Shown: piece after piece, positions 1-9,671 of the stretch
How the letters are laid out: each line of letters starts with the position of its first letter
How positions within the stretch are numbered: the stretch's first letter is position 1
Source: Adiantum capillus-veneris
Lineage: Eukaryota > Streptophyta > Polypodiopsida > Polypodiales > Pteridaceae
DNA: 64,000 nt
NCBI GenBank assembly: GCA_014529385.2
Contig: CM043960.1
Span: 71,273,410 to 71,337,409, forward strand
Reading direction: 5' to 3'
Translations under genes and position numbers: made by a program
The notes under the pieces: generated by a model
What the model saw: the letters and a program-made list of their open reading frames with translations, nothing else
Told to the model about the DNA's origin: nothing
Databases searched by the model: none

Positions 1-480
1 AAGTGCCGGCGACGGATTTCACGAGAGTTCGTGTGCCGACGGAGTGCAGAAGTCGCTTTCTCGAGCGAGGAGCAACAGGTATAATTTGTCGTTTACACAT
101 CGCAAGTATTGCTTTGTGTGGTTGTTTTGCAGGAATCCTCCCTCACGGGAAGTACGACCTTTGCGTCTAAGTCCCTTACGGGAAAGTACGGCTTCGCGCC
201 TAAGTCCCTTACGGGAAAGAACGGCCTTGTGCCCAAGCCCTTTTACGGGAAAGAATGACCTTCGGGTCTAAGATTAGAGAACGGAGGGGTTTCCTCGGGT
301 TCTCGTGCTTGTATATGAATTCTTCCGGAATAAAGAATACTCTTGACGGGGGGGGGGGGGGGACCAGCCCATCTTCTGGTCCCCAATACTGTGTCGATCT
401 TCTCCCTTCTCTCACATTTGCAAAGTATTTTATTTTTCAGATTTCTAAGTGCTCGTGTACGCTCCCGTTTTGTGACACAA
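1..480. other. Left-edge segment without a recognisable gene
   Basis: No protein family is recognisable on either strand. The segment holds a four-unit tandem repeat (142-271), a G-run of 15 (348-362) followed by a short hairpin (GGACCAG/CTGGTCC), and a GT...AG-bounded stretch near 80-131 that could be read as a small intron although nothing else supports a gene. The 5' part is cut by the window edge. Confidence 0.5.
142..271. repeat. Tandem repeat, about four units of 33-35 bp
   Basis: Four successive units each contain ACGGGAA(A), a short variable stretch, then a form of CTAAGTCCCTT. The period is close to 33 bp, so one frame gives a repeated 11-residue peptide around RLSPLRE, but the open frame is short and has no other coding signal. 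I read it as a minisatellite. Confidence 0.7.
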
Positions 481-821
481 GGTCTTAGCTTTAAACCTTA
501 GGAGCGTTTACACAAGGTCTTTATGCATAGGTAGTTGGAAATACCCGAATGGTCACATGGCGAGTAGCAATTTTCGGTTATAACCACCTGACAGTTTTCA
601 GTTAGCAGTCTTTCTGCAGTCGTATTGTTTTTTTGGGCCTGTAGTTGGATATTGATGTGATGGACACAGGGTAGAGTAGTACTTTCTCTTGCTTAGCCAT
701 GGTCTCTTGTGTTCATATAGTTTGCAGTTTTCATGGTGTAATGTGCAGTCTCCTGCCTCGCTTTTCTCTACACTCCATTATTCTTGTATTGATTACCTGT
801 TAGGACTATGAACCCCTAACA
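481..821. repeat. LTR-like repeat, left copy of the outer pair
   Basis: This 341-bp stretch matches 9722-10062 almost throughout, starting at GGTCTTAGCTTTAAACC and ending at ACCCCTAACA. The right copy is about 50 bp longer at its 5' side and has TGTTAG...CTAACA ends typical of an LTR. The left copy lacks the corresponding start, so it is either 5'-truncated or a variant. Same-orientation copies 9 kb apart suggest the LTRs of a large element, but no primer site could be recognised after 821. Confidence 0.55.
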
Positions 822-1742
822 CTTTGGCAATCCTGTTGTGCGTGTCCTAATGGGGGCATGGGAGAAAATTCCAATAATCTCAAAGCGAATGGTGAGTCGG
901 TTATGCTGCGAAGTTTCTTTCTCGTGCTCTAACCGCCACCTTCTCTCTGAAGCGGTTCCTACAATTGGTTCAAATTCAGTCTGAACCATATGACACTCAT
1001 AAATTCAATAGATTCTTGACATGTTAGCCAACCTCGACCACCTGAGGGAATTTTTGAATTGGGTAACCCCGCATGAAGAGTCTGAGAAGTATGCAACAAA
1101 GTTATTGGAGGATTTCTTCCCAAATCTTCCAGGGAAAATCAAAATTACAATTGCTGACAAGTTGCAAGTGTTTGCAGGGTTCTTGACAGTTTCTGTGCAT
1201 TTTTTGTGCAGTTTCTGTGCATGCAGTTTTTGTGCAGTCTTGCAGTTAAGTTCAAGCAATGTGCAGTCCGCAATTTGCATTTTGTAGTTTGCAGTTTAAC
1301 TATTTACATATTGCAGATTATAGAATTCCAGTTTGTAGAATGCAGTTATAGTCTTTCAGTTTACAAAATGGAGTTTCAGGTATTTCAGTTTGCAATGCAG
1401 TTTAAGCAGTTTCAGGGTTTAAAGAGATACAAATGCTCTCTATTCTTTTGATGTGTGATTAATGGCAAAGAAGAGAAAAAAAAAGTGTGTTATTTGTCAA
1501 GAAGATGGACACTATGAGAAGTGATATCCTTACATATATAAGCTTTGTCAAAAAGAGGATGTTTGTGTCAAGTATTGCATGCCAAAGCTGTGCATGGAGT
1601 TGTATCAAATTATGGAGAGTTTTCAAGATGCATCATGTCATAAGGACATGTGTGATACTCAAGAGAATCTAGATTGGTGTTTTGATTTTCTTGATGATGC
1701 ACACAACTGACATAATAGTCGAGTTGGTAAGAAGAGAAAGTC

Positions 1743-2108
1743 ATGTTCAACCGTAAGGCGAATATCAAGGTGCAAGAAGCGGTTGAAGGTCTTTCAGAGA
1801 AGTATGAAGAGGAGTTTGATGATTACCTTAGTGATGATGATTCTCAATGGTGTTTTCAACAACCTGTTATTGTTTCTAACATAAAACAACTTCAAGTTGT
1901 CAGTTTTCAGCTACCAACATTTTTTCAGGCACTTGCGGTTCCAAAACCTGCAATTTCAAAGCCTGAATCTGATTTTTCAACACCTAAAGTTTTTCAACCC
2001 GATTTTGATGTTCTTGAATATGGGATCAAAGTTGTAGATACTCAGATTATTGAAGAGAAAAAGATTCAAGAAGGAGATGTTGTTCAATGCAAGGGAGATG
2101 TAGTATAA
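1743..2108 (+). CDS. Unrecognised 121-residue reading frame
   Basis: The frame opens with ATG and encodes an acidic protein rich in Glu, Asp and Val, with no transmembrane segment, zinc motif or family signature that I recognise. It ends inside the first unit of the 420-bp tandem duplication, and its C-terminal residues QEGDVVQCKGDVV are repeated at DNA level 420 bp downstream. It lies in the arm of the outer LTR-like element, so I infer an element-derived frame rather than a host gene. Confidence 0.25.
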   Translation: MFNRKANIKVQEAVEGLSEKYEEEFDDYLSDDDSQWCFQQPVIVSNIKQLQVVSFQLPTFFQALAVPKPAISKPESDFSTPKVFQPDFDVLEYGIKVVDTQIIEEKKIQEGDVVQCKGDVV

Positions 2109-2880
2109 AAGATGATGAAGGAAGAAGGAGGAAGCCAAGAGCAACTCATGAACCAAAGGATCCGAGAGGATTGCCAGCTATCCCCAAACCTCACATCAAA
2201 GAGACTCACCTCTTTGTAGAAAAAGAAGAAAAGTTATCCAAAAGAAGAATTGGTGATTGAGAAGAAGGGAATCCAAGTGGGGGTGAGCAAGAGAAGCCAC
2301 CAATACCACATACCAACCCATATAGCAACCTTGGACATCAATCTTGAAGAGGTTGAAATTCAGGAGGAGATCAGATTATAGTGTATTGAACGGGAAGAGA
2401 CAAATATAGTTGAAGACATAGTGTGTTTTGATGATGAGGATGATGTGATGAATCAGTTTCAAATTATTGAAGAGAAGAAGTTGATTCAAGAACGAGATGT
2501 TGTTCAATGCAAGGGAGATGTAGTATAAAAGATGATGAAGGAAGAAGGAGGAAGCTATGAGCAGCTCATGTGCCAAAGGAGTCAAGAGGATTGCCAGCTA
2601 TCCCCAAACCTCACATCAAAGAGACTCACCTCTTTGCAGAAAAAGAAGGAAACTTATACAAAAGAAGAATTGGTGATTGAGAAGAAGGGAATCCAACTAG
2701 AGGTGAGCAAGAGAAGCCACCAATACTACATACCAACCCATATACCAACCTTGGACATCAATCTTGAAGAGGTTGAAATTCAAGAAGAGGTCAGATTATA
2801 GTGTACTGAACGGGAAGAGACAAACATAGTTCAAGACATAATGTGTTTTGATAATGAGGATGATGTGATGAATCAGTTTT
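2041..2880. repeat. Tandem duplication, two units of about 420 bp
   Basis: The stretch from about 2041 to 2460 recurs at about 2461 to 2880. Anchors are GATGTAGTATAAAAGATGA at 2096 and 2516, and GATTGCCAGCTATCCCC at about 2171 and 2591. The units differ by scattered substitutions and a 3-bp length change, so the duplication is not recent. Confidence 0.85.
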
Positions 2881-3262
2881 TGATGTATCTTGATGAGGAG
2901 TATCCCGCAAGTGACAGTCAGGAGTGTGTTGATGGAGAAGTATTTTTGGAGTTTTGAAGACTAAAAGCCAATTTCCAACAGTGAATATGATTTATTTAGG
3001 TTGTGAAGACAAAGATCTTGAATTTCAGGTCCCTGAATTGCAAGTTTTGATGTCGAAGGCCCTTGATTTACAAAGCTCCACAATACATGTCCCTAATCTT
3101 GAGATTACTGATTTCAAAGAAGTTATGTACCTGAATTTGATGAACTATAAAGTCTTATTATTTCTCAAGTTGAGATGATCCATAAGCTTTCTTTGGAGTT
3201 GGATAATGAGAGGTATTTAAATATGGTTGCGACTAATGAAGCGGTTTCCAAAATCAGCCAAC

Positions 3263-3267
3263 TTCAA
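3263..3267. repeat. Target-site duplication TTCAA, left copy
   Basis: TTCAA directly precedes the left LTR and recurs at 7815-7819 directly after the right LTR. A 5-bp duplication is the usual size for LTR-element integrase, and it fixes both outer borders. Confidence 0.9.
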
Positions 3268-3378
3268 TGTCACGTGACACGTCCAACCCTATGTGTCGGT
3301 GGACAACCTACAGCATGACCAGGGTTAATCAGTTCAGTCAAGTCAGTCTAGAATAGGAAGTGATCTGGCACTTCTGTG

Positions 3379-3438
3379 AGTCTGTTCGCAGACAGTCTGT
3401 TCGCAGACAGTCTGTTCGCAGACAGTCTGTTCGCAGAC
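3379..3438. repeat. 15-bp unit repeated four times
   Basis: AGTCTGTTCGCAGAC occurs four times head to tail. The matching place in the 3' LTR (6661-6675) has a single unit, so copy number changed after insertion or during replication. Confidence 0.95.
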
Positions 3439-3583
3439 CGTGCATGCCCAGACACTTAGATTAGATGCATATCCTCTGGTTGGACATAGGCATTAGACCT
3501 ATTTTCCCTATTTTTGACATTTTTCACTTATTATTTTTAAGTAACTTTTGTTGGAAAGTAGGTAGGATAATTTTGCTAAGTTG

Positions 3584-3590
3584 TATATAA
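3584..3590 (+). promoter_or_regulatory. TATA-like box in the 5' LTR
   Basis: TATATAA followed by GAAAACCTAG is preserved at the matching place in the 3' LTR (6869-6875). Its place, about 300 bp into the LTR, would suit a U3 promoter with the remaining 0.9 kb as transcribed leader. The role is inferred from position and motif only. Confidence 0.5.
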
Positions 3591-4530
3591 GAAAACCTAG
3601 CGCTAGCACTTTCTGGCAGAAGAGGCAGCAGAAGCACCTTGCTCAATAGGCAACTTCTCAGCAAGACCAACACCCGCAGTAGCCCTAGCGTTTTCAGCTA
3701 TCTGAGGACCTAGCGTTTTTGCATTAGATCGGCCTTGGCGTTTTGTGCACAACAGATCAGCCCCAGCGTCATCACGACACAGCAGATTAGCCTAGCGTTT
3801 TGCATTTGCAGAACCACAGGCGACAACAGGACCTTTTTCAGCCCTAGCGTTTTTGGTTTGCAGCACAACCTCAACGTTTTTGCATCTGCAGGACAACTCA
3901 ACGTTTTTGCAGATCATTGCGATAGATTCAGTCCTAGGACTAGCGTTTTCAGTTTTCAGCCTTTAGCACTCACAGAAGAACCCCCGAACCTCGCACATCT
4001 CACCTTCCCGCAGCAGATCCTCGCCGCACGGTCAGATTCCGCAAGGTTTACAGATTCAGCCCGGAAAATGCAGATTTCAGCATCTGCGTTTTCAGTGCAT
4101 CGCCATCACATCGTCGCCATCGACATCATCATCGACATAGAGTCAGAATTCAGCAGATAAAGATTTGCAGATTTCAACCCTTAGCATTTTCAGTTTTCAG
4201 TCGTCTTGTTGTCGTCCTCATCATCGTCGACAATGTCGGCAAGTCCAAGCATTGTAGAGATTTGTGCAATCATAAGTAGACCGCTCTCGCCATAGAGAGT
4301 GGGGCCTTCGGAGGAGGGTTTTACAACGTCTCTGGTGTCGTATTCTCTTCTCTATCTCTCAGTCTCATACACTTTCACGCACAGTGTCCATTCAATTTGT
4401 TTGTGTCCATTGCATTCTCTCATTAGGAACAAAAGGTTCTCCCTTTGATAAGAATAAAAGGAACCTTGAGCACAGTTCGGAGCCACTCATCTTGAGCAAA
4501 TTCAAACATTCATTTCGCTGCACCTTACAT

Positions 4531-4542
4531 TGGTATCGGAGC
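4531..4542 (+). promoter_or_regulatory. Primer-binding site, initiator tRNA-Met type
   Basis: TGGTATCGGAGC lies one base after the LTR end. It differs by one base from TGGTATCAGAGC, the usual plant copia and chromovirus site complementary to the 3' end of initiator tRNA-Met. Confidence 0.85.
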
Positions 4543-5011
4543 TTTGTAGTGTTCTGTATCACTCAAGGAAAGAACCACAAGAACCACATAATTTTTTTTT
4601 GCTTGTTGTGGTCGCACGTAACCCAAGTCCTCTTGGGCGTGTCGATTCCTCATCGTGTTTATGAAGAGTGACAGGAAACCCAAGAAAGAAGGGCTTGTCC
4701 AGCCTCCCCTTGTGCCTCTTTTCACTCATTGAGAGCGGACCGTGCACTTAGCGGCTGGCCAATCTTCGTGAGGTGGGAAAAAGCAACCTTGGTGTGAGCG
4801 CAGGGCCGCCAAGGGGTGCGCCCGCGGAAAAGAGAAGAACTCGGGTGAAGAGAAGATCCTTCTCTAACACAGATTCCAAGCAAAAGAAGAACCTCAAGAC
4901 CCTCAAGAACTCAAAGACCCTCAAGAACCCAAGACCCACAAGAACCCAAGTTCCTCGTGAACTTAAGAACCCAAGACCACAAGAACCCACAAGAACCCTC
5001 GACTTCAGTGG

Positions 5012-6214
5012 ATGGTCATCACTCGAAGCGGAATGGGTACTTCGCTTGGAAGTGATGAGCATGAGAGAGGCGAAGAAGAATTTTTCCCACCAGGAGTTTT
5101 TTCCGACCCTCCCCCTTCCCCATCTACGACAAGGATTACCCTAACTCCTATGGAGGCTTTCGACAAGAGGATGATGGACAAGGATTTCGCAGAAAGAATG
5201 ACAGCCATAGATCGTGACTACGAAGAAAGAGTGGCAGCCATAGAGCGTAAGTGCGACTTAAAAGCCAAAGAAAGTCAAGCCAAATTGGATCGCGAGAACA
5301 AAGAAAGTCAAGCCAAATTGGATCGTGAGAAGAAAGAAAGAGAAGCAAAATTTGATCGCAAGAACAAAGCAAGACAAGAACAGAGCGACAAACAAATGAA
5401 AGTGTTCTTGCGACTCTTTTCTATTGTGCAGGCACAGTTTGCACAGAATCAAGAAAAGAAGACTCTCTCAGTCTCTTCTTCTCCCAAGCATGACACAAAT
5501 AATTTGCATGATGATGATTTGAATGACAATGATAAGCATGATGATTTGGATCATAATGATGAGCATGATGATTTGCGTGATCAAGATGTGATTTCTCACA
5601 AGCATGATGATTTGCATGATCAAGATGTGATTTCTCACAAGCATGATGAGTTAAATGAAGATGATGTGATTGTTGTTCACAAGGACGATGTGTTAGTTGA
5701 TACTTTCTCAAGTGAAGCTAACCTCATTGCAGATTCGATCAGTCACGAAGAACCGATTTGGGCTCTCGAGCCTAGGTCCAAAGAACCCTTACAGGAAGTA
5801 CTATGTGTTCGAATGATATGTCAGCACGCATTGTACGAGTATTTCATTCGTGATCGTTTCCTGTATTTTCGTCAGCGTCTATATGTGATCCCTTTTCCTA
5901 GGCATGACATATTGTACGTTGAGCACGATTCACTCATGAATGAGCACGGATGTATGCGGATTTTTCATAAAAAGCTGAAAAGTATGCATTCAAGGAAGTC
6001 ACATTCCTTGTCTCTTCCTTGGCACGACACAGTTGCAGAAAGAGCACATGAAAGTATGAGCACCAAGCATGGGCATTTTCGTTGTAAATTGCCACAGTTG
6101 ATTGCTTTAGATCAGAAGAGAAAGATTCGATCTCATTGTTTGTGTGTGTGTGGTGAATGGTTTGGCACTCCGTCTCTTTGTTCATCTACATTGCATGCAC
6201 GGTCTTTGAGGTAG
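5012..6214 (+). CDS. Single 400-residue frame of the 4.5 kb element, gag-like by position
   Basis: This is the only long frame of the element. The ATG chosen is the first in frame and opens MVITRSGMGTSLGSDEHERG. Residues about 50-130 are strongly charged and heptad-like (repeated KAKESQAKLDRENKE-type stretches), so a coiled coil is likely. Residues about 160-215 are an Asp/His-rich region with a 13-residue repeat HDDLRDQDVISHK in two near-perfect copies and one degenerate copy. The C-terminal 120 residues are rich in His, Arg and Cys but show no CCHC knuckle. There is no aspartic protease or polymerase motif. Position directly after the primer site suggests a gag-like structural protein. No sequence match to a named family is claimed. 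Confidence 0.55.
   Translation: MVITRSGMGTSLGSDEHERGEEEFFPPGVFSDPPPSPSTTRITLTPMEAFDKRMMDKDFAERMTAIDRDYEERVAAIERKCDLKAKESQAKLDRENKESQAKLDREKKEREAKFDRKNKARQEQSDKQMKVFLRLFSIVQAQFAQNQEKKTLSVSSSPKHDTNNLHDDDLNDNDKHDDLDHNDEHDDLRDQDVISHKHDDLHDQDVISHKHDELNEDDVIVVHKDDVLVDTFSSEANLIADSISHEEPIWALEPRSKEPLQEVLCVRMICQHALYEYFIRDRFLYFRQRLYVIPFPRHDILYVEHDSLMNEHGCMRIFHKKLKSMHSRKSHSLSLPWHDTVAERAHESMSTKHGHFRCKLPQLIALDQKRKIRSHCLCVCGEWFGTPSLCSSTLHARSLR
5564..5683. repeat. 39-bp in-frame repeat encoding an HDD-rich peptide
   Basis: Two 39-bp units (5564-5602 and 5603-5641) differ by one base pair, and a third degenerate unit follows to about 5683. Each unit encodes 13 residues, so the repeat keeps the frame of the 400-residue protein. 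Confidence 0.9.
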
Positions 6215-6540
6215 ACAAGATTTTTTCCACTCACTTTACATGAAATAGGTATATTCATGGTTTTGTGTTGGAAATGGTTTAAGGAATTTTCAGCCATGGA
6301 GATTCTTGAAGGAGAAAGAAGCATGACTCTAGATGAAGTTGAAGCATCGAAGGAGCCTTAAGAGACTTTGTGTCACTTTCGGCGCGGCCCAAAGAAGCAA
6401 GCATTGCAGACCTTTATGAAATTCAAGTACCGCATGACCCACACATCAAAGTAGGCCGGCGAAGAGTCCCTTCCAGGATTCCGGATATTATTGGCGATCT
6501 CCCTCGACGCCATACAGTTCGGTACCAGTACCTCACTTTG

Positions 6541-6552
6541 AAAAGGAGGGGA
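6541..6552 (+). promoter_or_regulatory. Polypurine tract
   Basis: AAAAGGAGGGGA ends exactly where the 3' LTR (TGGCACATGACAC) begins. Purine tracts in this place prime plus-strand synthesis in LTR elements. Confidence 0.85.
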
Positions 6553-7814
6553 TGGCACATGACACATCCAACTCTATGTGTCCGTGGACAAGCTACAACA
6601 CGACCTGGGTTCAGTTCAGTCAAGTCAGTCTAGAATAGGAAGTGATTTGGCACTTTTGTGAGTCTGTTCGCAGACCGTGCATGCCCGAACACTTAGATTA
6701 GATGCATATCCTCCGGTTGCACACATCATGATCACAAGCATTCCCATCAGAATCCATCAGGGAAATTTTCCAGTGCATTAGACCTATTTTCCCTATTTTT
6801 GACATTTTTCACTTATTATTATTAAGTGACTTTTGTTAGAAAGTAGGTAGGACAATTTTGCTAAGTTGTATATAAGAAAACCTAGAGCTAGCACTTTCTG
6901 GCAGAAGAGGCAGCAGGAGCACCTTGCTCAACAGGCAACTTCTCAGCAAGACCAACACGCGCAGTAGCCCTAGCGTTTTCAGCCATTTGAGGACCTAACA
7001 TTTTTGCATTAGATCAGCCTTGGCGTTTTGTGCACAGCAGATCAGCCCCGACGTCATCACGACACAGCAGATCAGCCTAGCGTTTTGCATTTGCAGAATC
7101 ACCGGCGACAGCAGGACCTTTTTCAGCCCTAGCGTTTTTGGTTTGCAGCACAACCTCAACGTTTTTGCATCTATAGGGCAACTCAGCGTTTTTGCAGATC
7201 ATCGCAACAAATTCAGCCCTAGGACCAGCGTTTTCAGTTTTCAGCCTTTAGCACTTGCAGAAGAACCCCCGAACCTCGCAGATCTCACCTTCTCGTAGCA
7301 GATCCTCGCTGCACGATCAGATTCCGCAAGGTTTATAGATTCAGCCCGGAAAACACAGATTTCAGCATTCGCGTTTTTAGCGCGCCGTCGTCGCATCGTC
7401 ACCATCGACATCGTCACCGACATAGAGTTAGAATTCAACAGATAAAGATTTGCAGATTTCAACACTTAGCGTTTTCAGTTTTCAACCGTCTTATCGTCGT
7501 CCTCACCGTCGTCGACATCGTCGGCAAGTCCAAGCATTGTAGAGATTTGTGCAATCATAAGTAGACCGCTCTCGCCATAGAGAGTGGGGCCTTCGGAGGA
7601 GGGTTTTACAACATCTCTGGTGTTGTATTCTCTTCTCTATCTCTCAGTCTCATACACTTTCTCGCACAGTGTCCGTTCACTTTGTTTGTGTCCATTCCAT
7701 TCTCTCATTAAGAACGGAAGGTTCTCCCTTCCATAAGAATCAAAGGAACCTTGAGCACAGTTCGGAGCACTCATCTTGAGCTAAGTTCAAACATTCATTC
7801 CACTGCACCTTACA
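6553..7814 (+). repeat. 3' LTR of the 4.5 kb element
   Basis: Partner of 3268-4529, from TGGCACATGACAC to CACCTTACA. Compared with the 5' LTR it has one 15-bp unit instead of four and an additional stretch around 6722-6776, with many scattered substitutions. Its end is followed by the TTCAA duplication. Confidence 0.9.
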
Positions 7815-7982
7815 TTCAAGAAGAGGAGGCATCATTAATGGTGGAGATTTCTCAGGTTTGAGCTAAGTTTGATCGCATATTTCTTGTTGTTATGAGGTTC
7901 ATGATGCTCTTTAGAAAGTTGTTTTTTAGACAAAAATAATGAAATTGAGGATTTGAATCTTCAACTTACTTAAATCAACAAT

Positions 7983-8405
7983 GTGGAGTCTTCTTCAAAC
8001 CTTGATGTTATGGAAGGTGTCTTGAATGATGATGTTGTTGTGAATGATCTTTACGATGTTGGTGCTTTTACAAGTTCAATCAAGGAGATTGGAAGTCAAT
8101 CTTTTTCCAAGGAAGTTCGATTTCCTGATGGTATTCTTGAAGATTTGTATTCCTTATGTGGTCATGTTTCTGATTTCAATGGTTTTGTTGATGCTGAGGA
8201 GATGGTTTTGACTGATGATTATGCAAGTATTTTGCAAGTTCTTGATGATGGTGAAGTGGGGTTTCCTGAAGATGGTTCTACATTTCTATGTGATGCTGCT
8301 GATGGAGGAGATGATGTTGATATTCTTATATCTCATTGGTTTTATATCTTCATGCTTGATGACATAAGGGAAGTTTTTCAAGGAACACAAGTCAAAAGTT
8401 TTTAG
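7983..8405 (+). CDS. Unrecognised acidic 140-residue frame
   Basis: The frame encodes a protein very rich in Asp, Val and Phe with a hydrophobic stretch near the C-terminus (SHWFYIFMLDDI). No family is recognised. No ATG lies near 7983, so the translation start is uncertain. Codon content is T-rich like the surrounding arm. It most likely belongs to the outer LTR-like element. Confidence 0.25.
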   Translation: MESSSNLDVMEGVLNDDVVVNDLYDVGAFTSSIKEIGSQSFSKEVRFPDGILEDLYSLCGHVSDFNGFVDAEEMVLTDDYASILQVLDDGEVGFPEDGSTFLCDAADGGDDVDILISHWFYIFMLDDIREVFQGTQVKSF

Positions 8406-9086
8406 TTTCAAGGAGATATCAGTGATTGGCCGAGAGATTTGCAGCTACAAAGTGGATTTCTTTATGTTTTTGAGAGGGGATGTGAGCAAGCCATCTTGGT
8501 GGTGTTTTTAATGTGTGGAGGAGAGCTCAACTTCTTATTTTCAAGCCTTGAAGCAGATCAATTTTGGTGTTTCTTGAAGCAAAATTTTCAGGATAATCAA
8601 TTATTGTGGCATACAGAGTCTAAATCAAGTCTCCCAGTGTTTCATCTACATGCAGAGCTATTGGATGTATTCAAGAGGCAGTGTAATGGTTGCAAAGTTT
8701 CCATCTACCTTGAATCTTTCTTCAATCTTTTTGAACAGAAACCTGACCTTGAACTTGAACCTGAACCTGCTAATGAGTTTAGTAAGCCATACCAGGCCTT
8801 TGCTGAAGGAGTTTAGTAAGCCATACCAGGCCTTTGCTGAAGAAGAGGTTAAGGAAGAAAATCTGTTGTTGCAAAAGAAGTTCACTAAACTGAAAGATCA
8901 TTTTATACAGTTGAAGTATAAGGGGGAACAAGAGTTTCGTAAACAACTTGAACTAGAAGGTGTTGAATGTGAAGTGATACTGATTGATAATGCAGATTAG
9001 GAAGTTCTAGAGTAATTAGTTGAAGCTACAGTTCCAGTCAAGGACATGAGAATGAGGCAAAGCAGCAGTATGTTAAGGAGGCATTA

Positions 9087-9644
9087 TTGAACATTGTTAA
9101 GGAAGTGTTGGGTAAGAACATTGAAGATTATACAATGGATGAGTTTGTAGTTGAGATGGAAGTAAGTATTGGCGCAGAGGAAGAAGCCAAAGAGGAGAAT
9201 TTGTTATCACAAAGTCAGTATGATGAATTGAAGCAACAATATGAGGAATTGCAGAAGCAGTTAGAGCAACAAAAACATCATCAACCTGAACAATTGTATA
9301 CTGAGAGTGATATTGTAATGCTAGAAGCAGCTGAAATTGAAGTTCAGGAACAGTTAACAGCAGGTGGAGTCACAGTTCTAATTGTAGTTGTAGATGAAGA
9401 AGCAGGTGTTGTAGGTGGGCAACAAAAATGTAAAGATCTAGTCCTGATTATTGCTGAAGATATACTCAGTAAGAAGACTACTAAGATCACAAAGGAAGCA
9501 ACTCAAGCTGAAGTGGATGCAGGATTTGGTAAGGATGGTAAGGAAACTGCAACAAAAGGGAAAAGTTCAAAGCAACCTGAAGATAAATATCATCTTGATG
9601 TTGAAGTTTCTGATCAAGGAATTATGGGTCCTCACAATGTTTGA
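9087..9644 (+). CDS. Unrecognised 185-residue coiled-coil-like frame
   Basis: This is the best open frame of the right arm. Residues about 25-75 are Glu/Gln/Leu-rich (EELQKQLEQQKHH) and likely form a coiled coil. The middle has a Val-rich patch, and the C-terminal third is Lys/Thr-rich. There is no enzyme motif. It ends 27 bp before the right outer repeat, which fits the last frame of an LTR-type element. The function is unknown. Confidence 0.3.
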   Translation: MNIVKEVLGKNIEDYTMDEFVVEMEVSIGAEEEAKEENLLSQSQYDELKQQYEELQKQLEQQKHHQPEQLYTESDIVMLEAAEIEVQEQLTAGGVTVLIVVVDEEAGVVGGQQKCKDLVLIIAEDILSKKTTKITKEATQAEVDAGFGKDGKETATKGKSSKQPEDKYHLDVEVSDQGIMGPHNV

Positions 9645-9671
9645 GAAACATTGCCCACTAGGTGTGCCAGG

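Larger units (their letters stand above)
822..3267 (+). other. Left arm of the outer element: low-complexity, partly coding-like
   Basis: The arm lies between the left outer repeat and the nested element at 3268. It is rich in short T/G-rich repeats around 1190-1400 (recurring GTGCAGTTT and TTTGCAGTTT motifs). It then carries acidic, lysine-rich reading frames such as 1743-2108 (121 residues), with no family match that I know. A 420-bp tandem duplication fills 2041-2880. The pattern suits the non-coding or gag-derived interior of a large non-autonomous LTR derivative. A decayed host gene is the alternative. Confidence 0.4.
3268..4529 (+). repeat. 5' LTR of the 4.5 kb element
   Basis: The LTR starts TGTCACGTGACAC and ends CACCTTACA, one base before the primer site. 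It holds a TATA-like box (3584-3590), four tandem copies of a 15-bp unit (3379-3438), and roughly ten scattered copies of a TAGCGTTTT-like motif between 3685 and 3960. Reading frames inside it (for example 3735-4160) are not conserved as proteins between the two LTRs. Confidence 0.9.
3268..7814 (+). mobile_element. Whole-looking non-autonomous LTR element (TR-GAG-like)
   Basis: The element is bounded by 1262-bp direct repeats (3268-4529 and 6553-7814) that begin TG and end TTACA, and it is flanked by an identical 5-bp target duplication TTCAA (3263-3267 and 7815-7819). A tRNA-iMet-type primer site follows the left LTR and an A/G-rich tract precedes the right one. The 2.0 kb interior encodes one long reading frame and shows no protease, integrase or reverse transcriptase. 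It therefore resembles the terminal-repeat-with-GAG class that relies on enzymes supplied in trans. The LTRs differ by many substitutions plus a 15-bp repeat-number change and a short insertion, so the insertion is not young. It sits inside the outer element and splits its interior. Confidence 0.9.
7815..9671 (+). other. Right arm of the outer element
   Basis: After the nested element the outer sequence resumes with acidic, Asp/Glu-rich reading frames: 7983-8405 (140 residues), 8439-8816 (125 residues) and 9087-9644 (185 residues). None shows a motif of a known enzyme. A 36-bp tandem duplication lies at about 8773-8844 (AGTAAGCCATACCAGGCC occurs twice). The arm ends at the right outer repeat. 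No clear polypurine tract precedes 9672, which weakens the LTR reading of the outer pair. Confidence 0.4.

Noticed and set aside
3379-3438. Four evenly spaced identical repeats, considered as CRISPR-like
   Set aside because: The units are directly adjacent without spacers and lie in an LTR of a plant element.
3735-4160. 141-residue frame in the 5' LTR of the 4.5 kb element
   Set aside because: The 3' LTR counterpart is much shorter, and the sequence is a product of the repeated TAGCGTTTT motif.
5421-5711. Minus-strand His-rich 96-residue frame
   Set aside because: It is the shadow of the Asp/His repeat in the 400-residue plus-strand frame.
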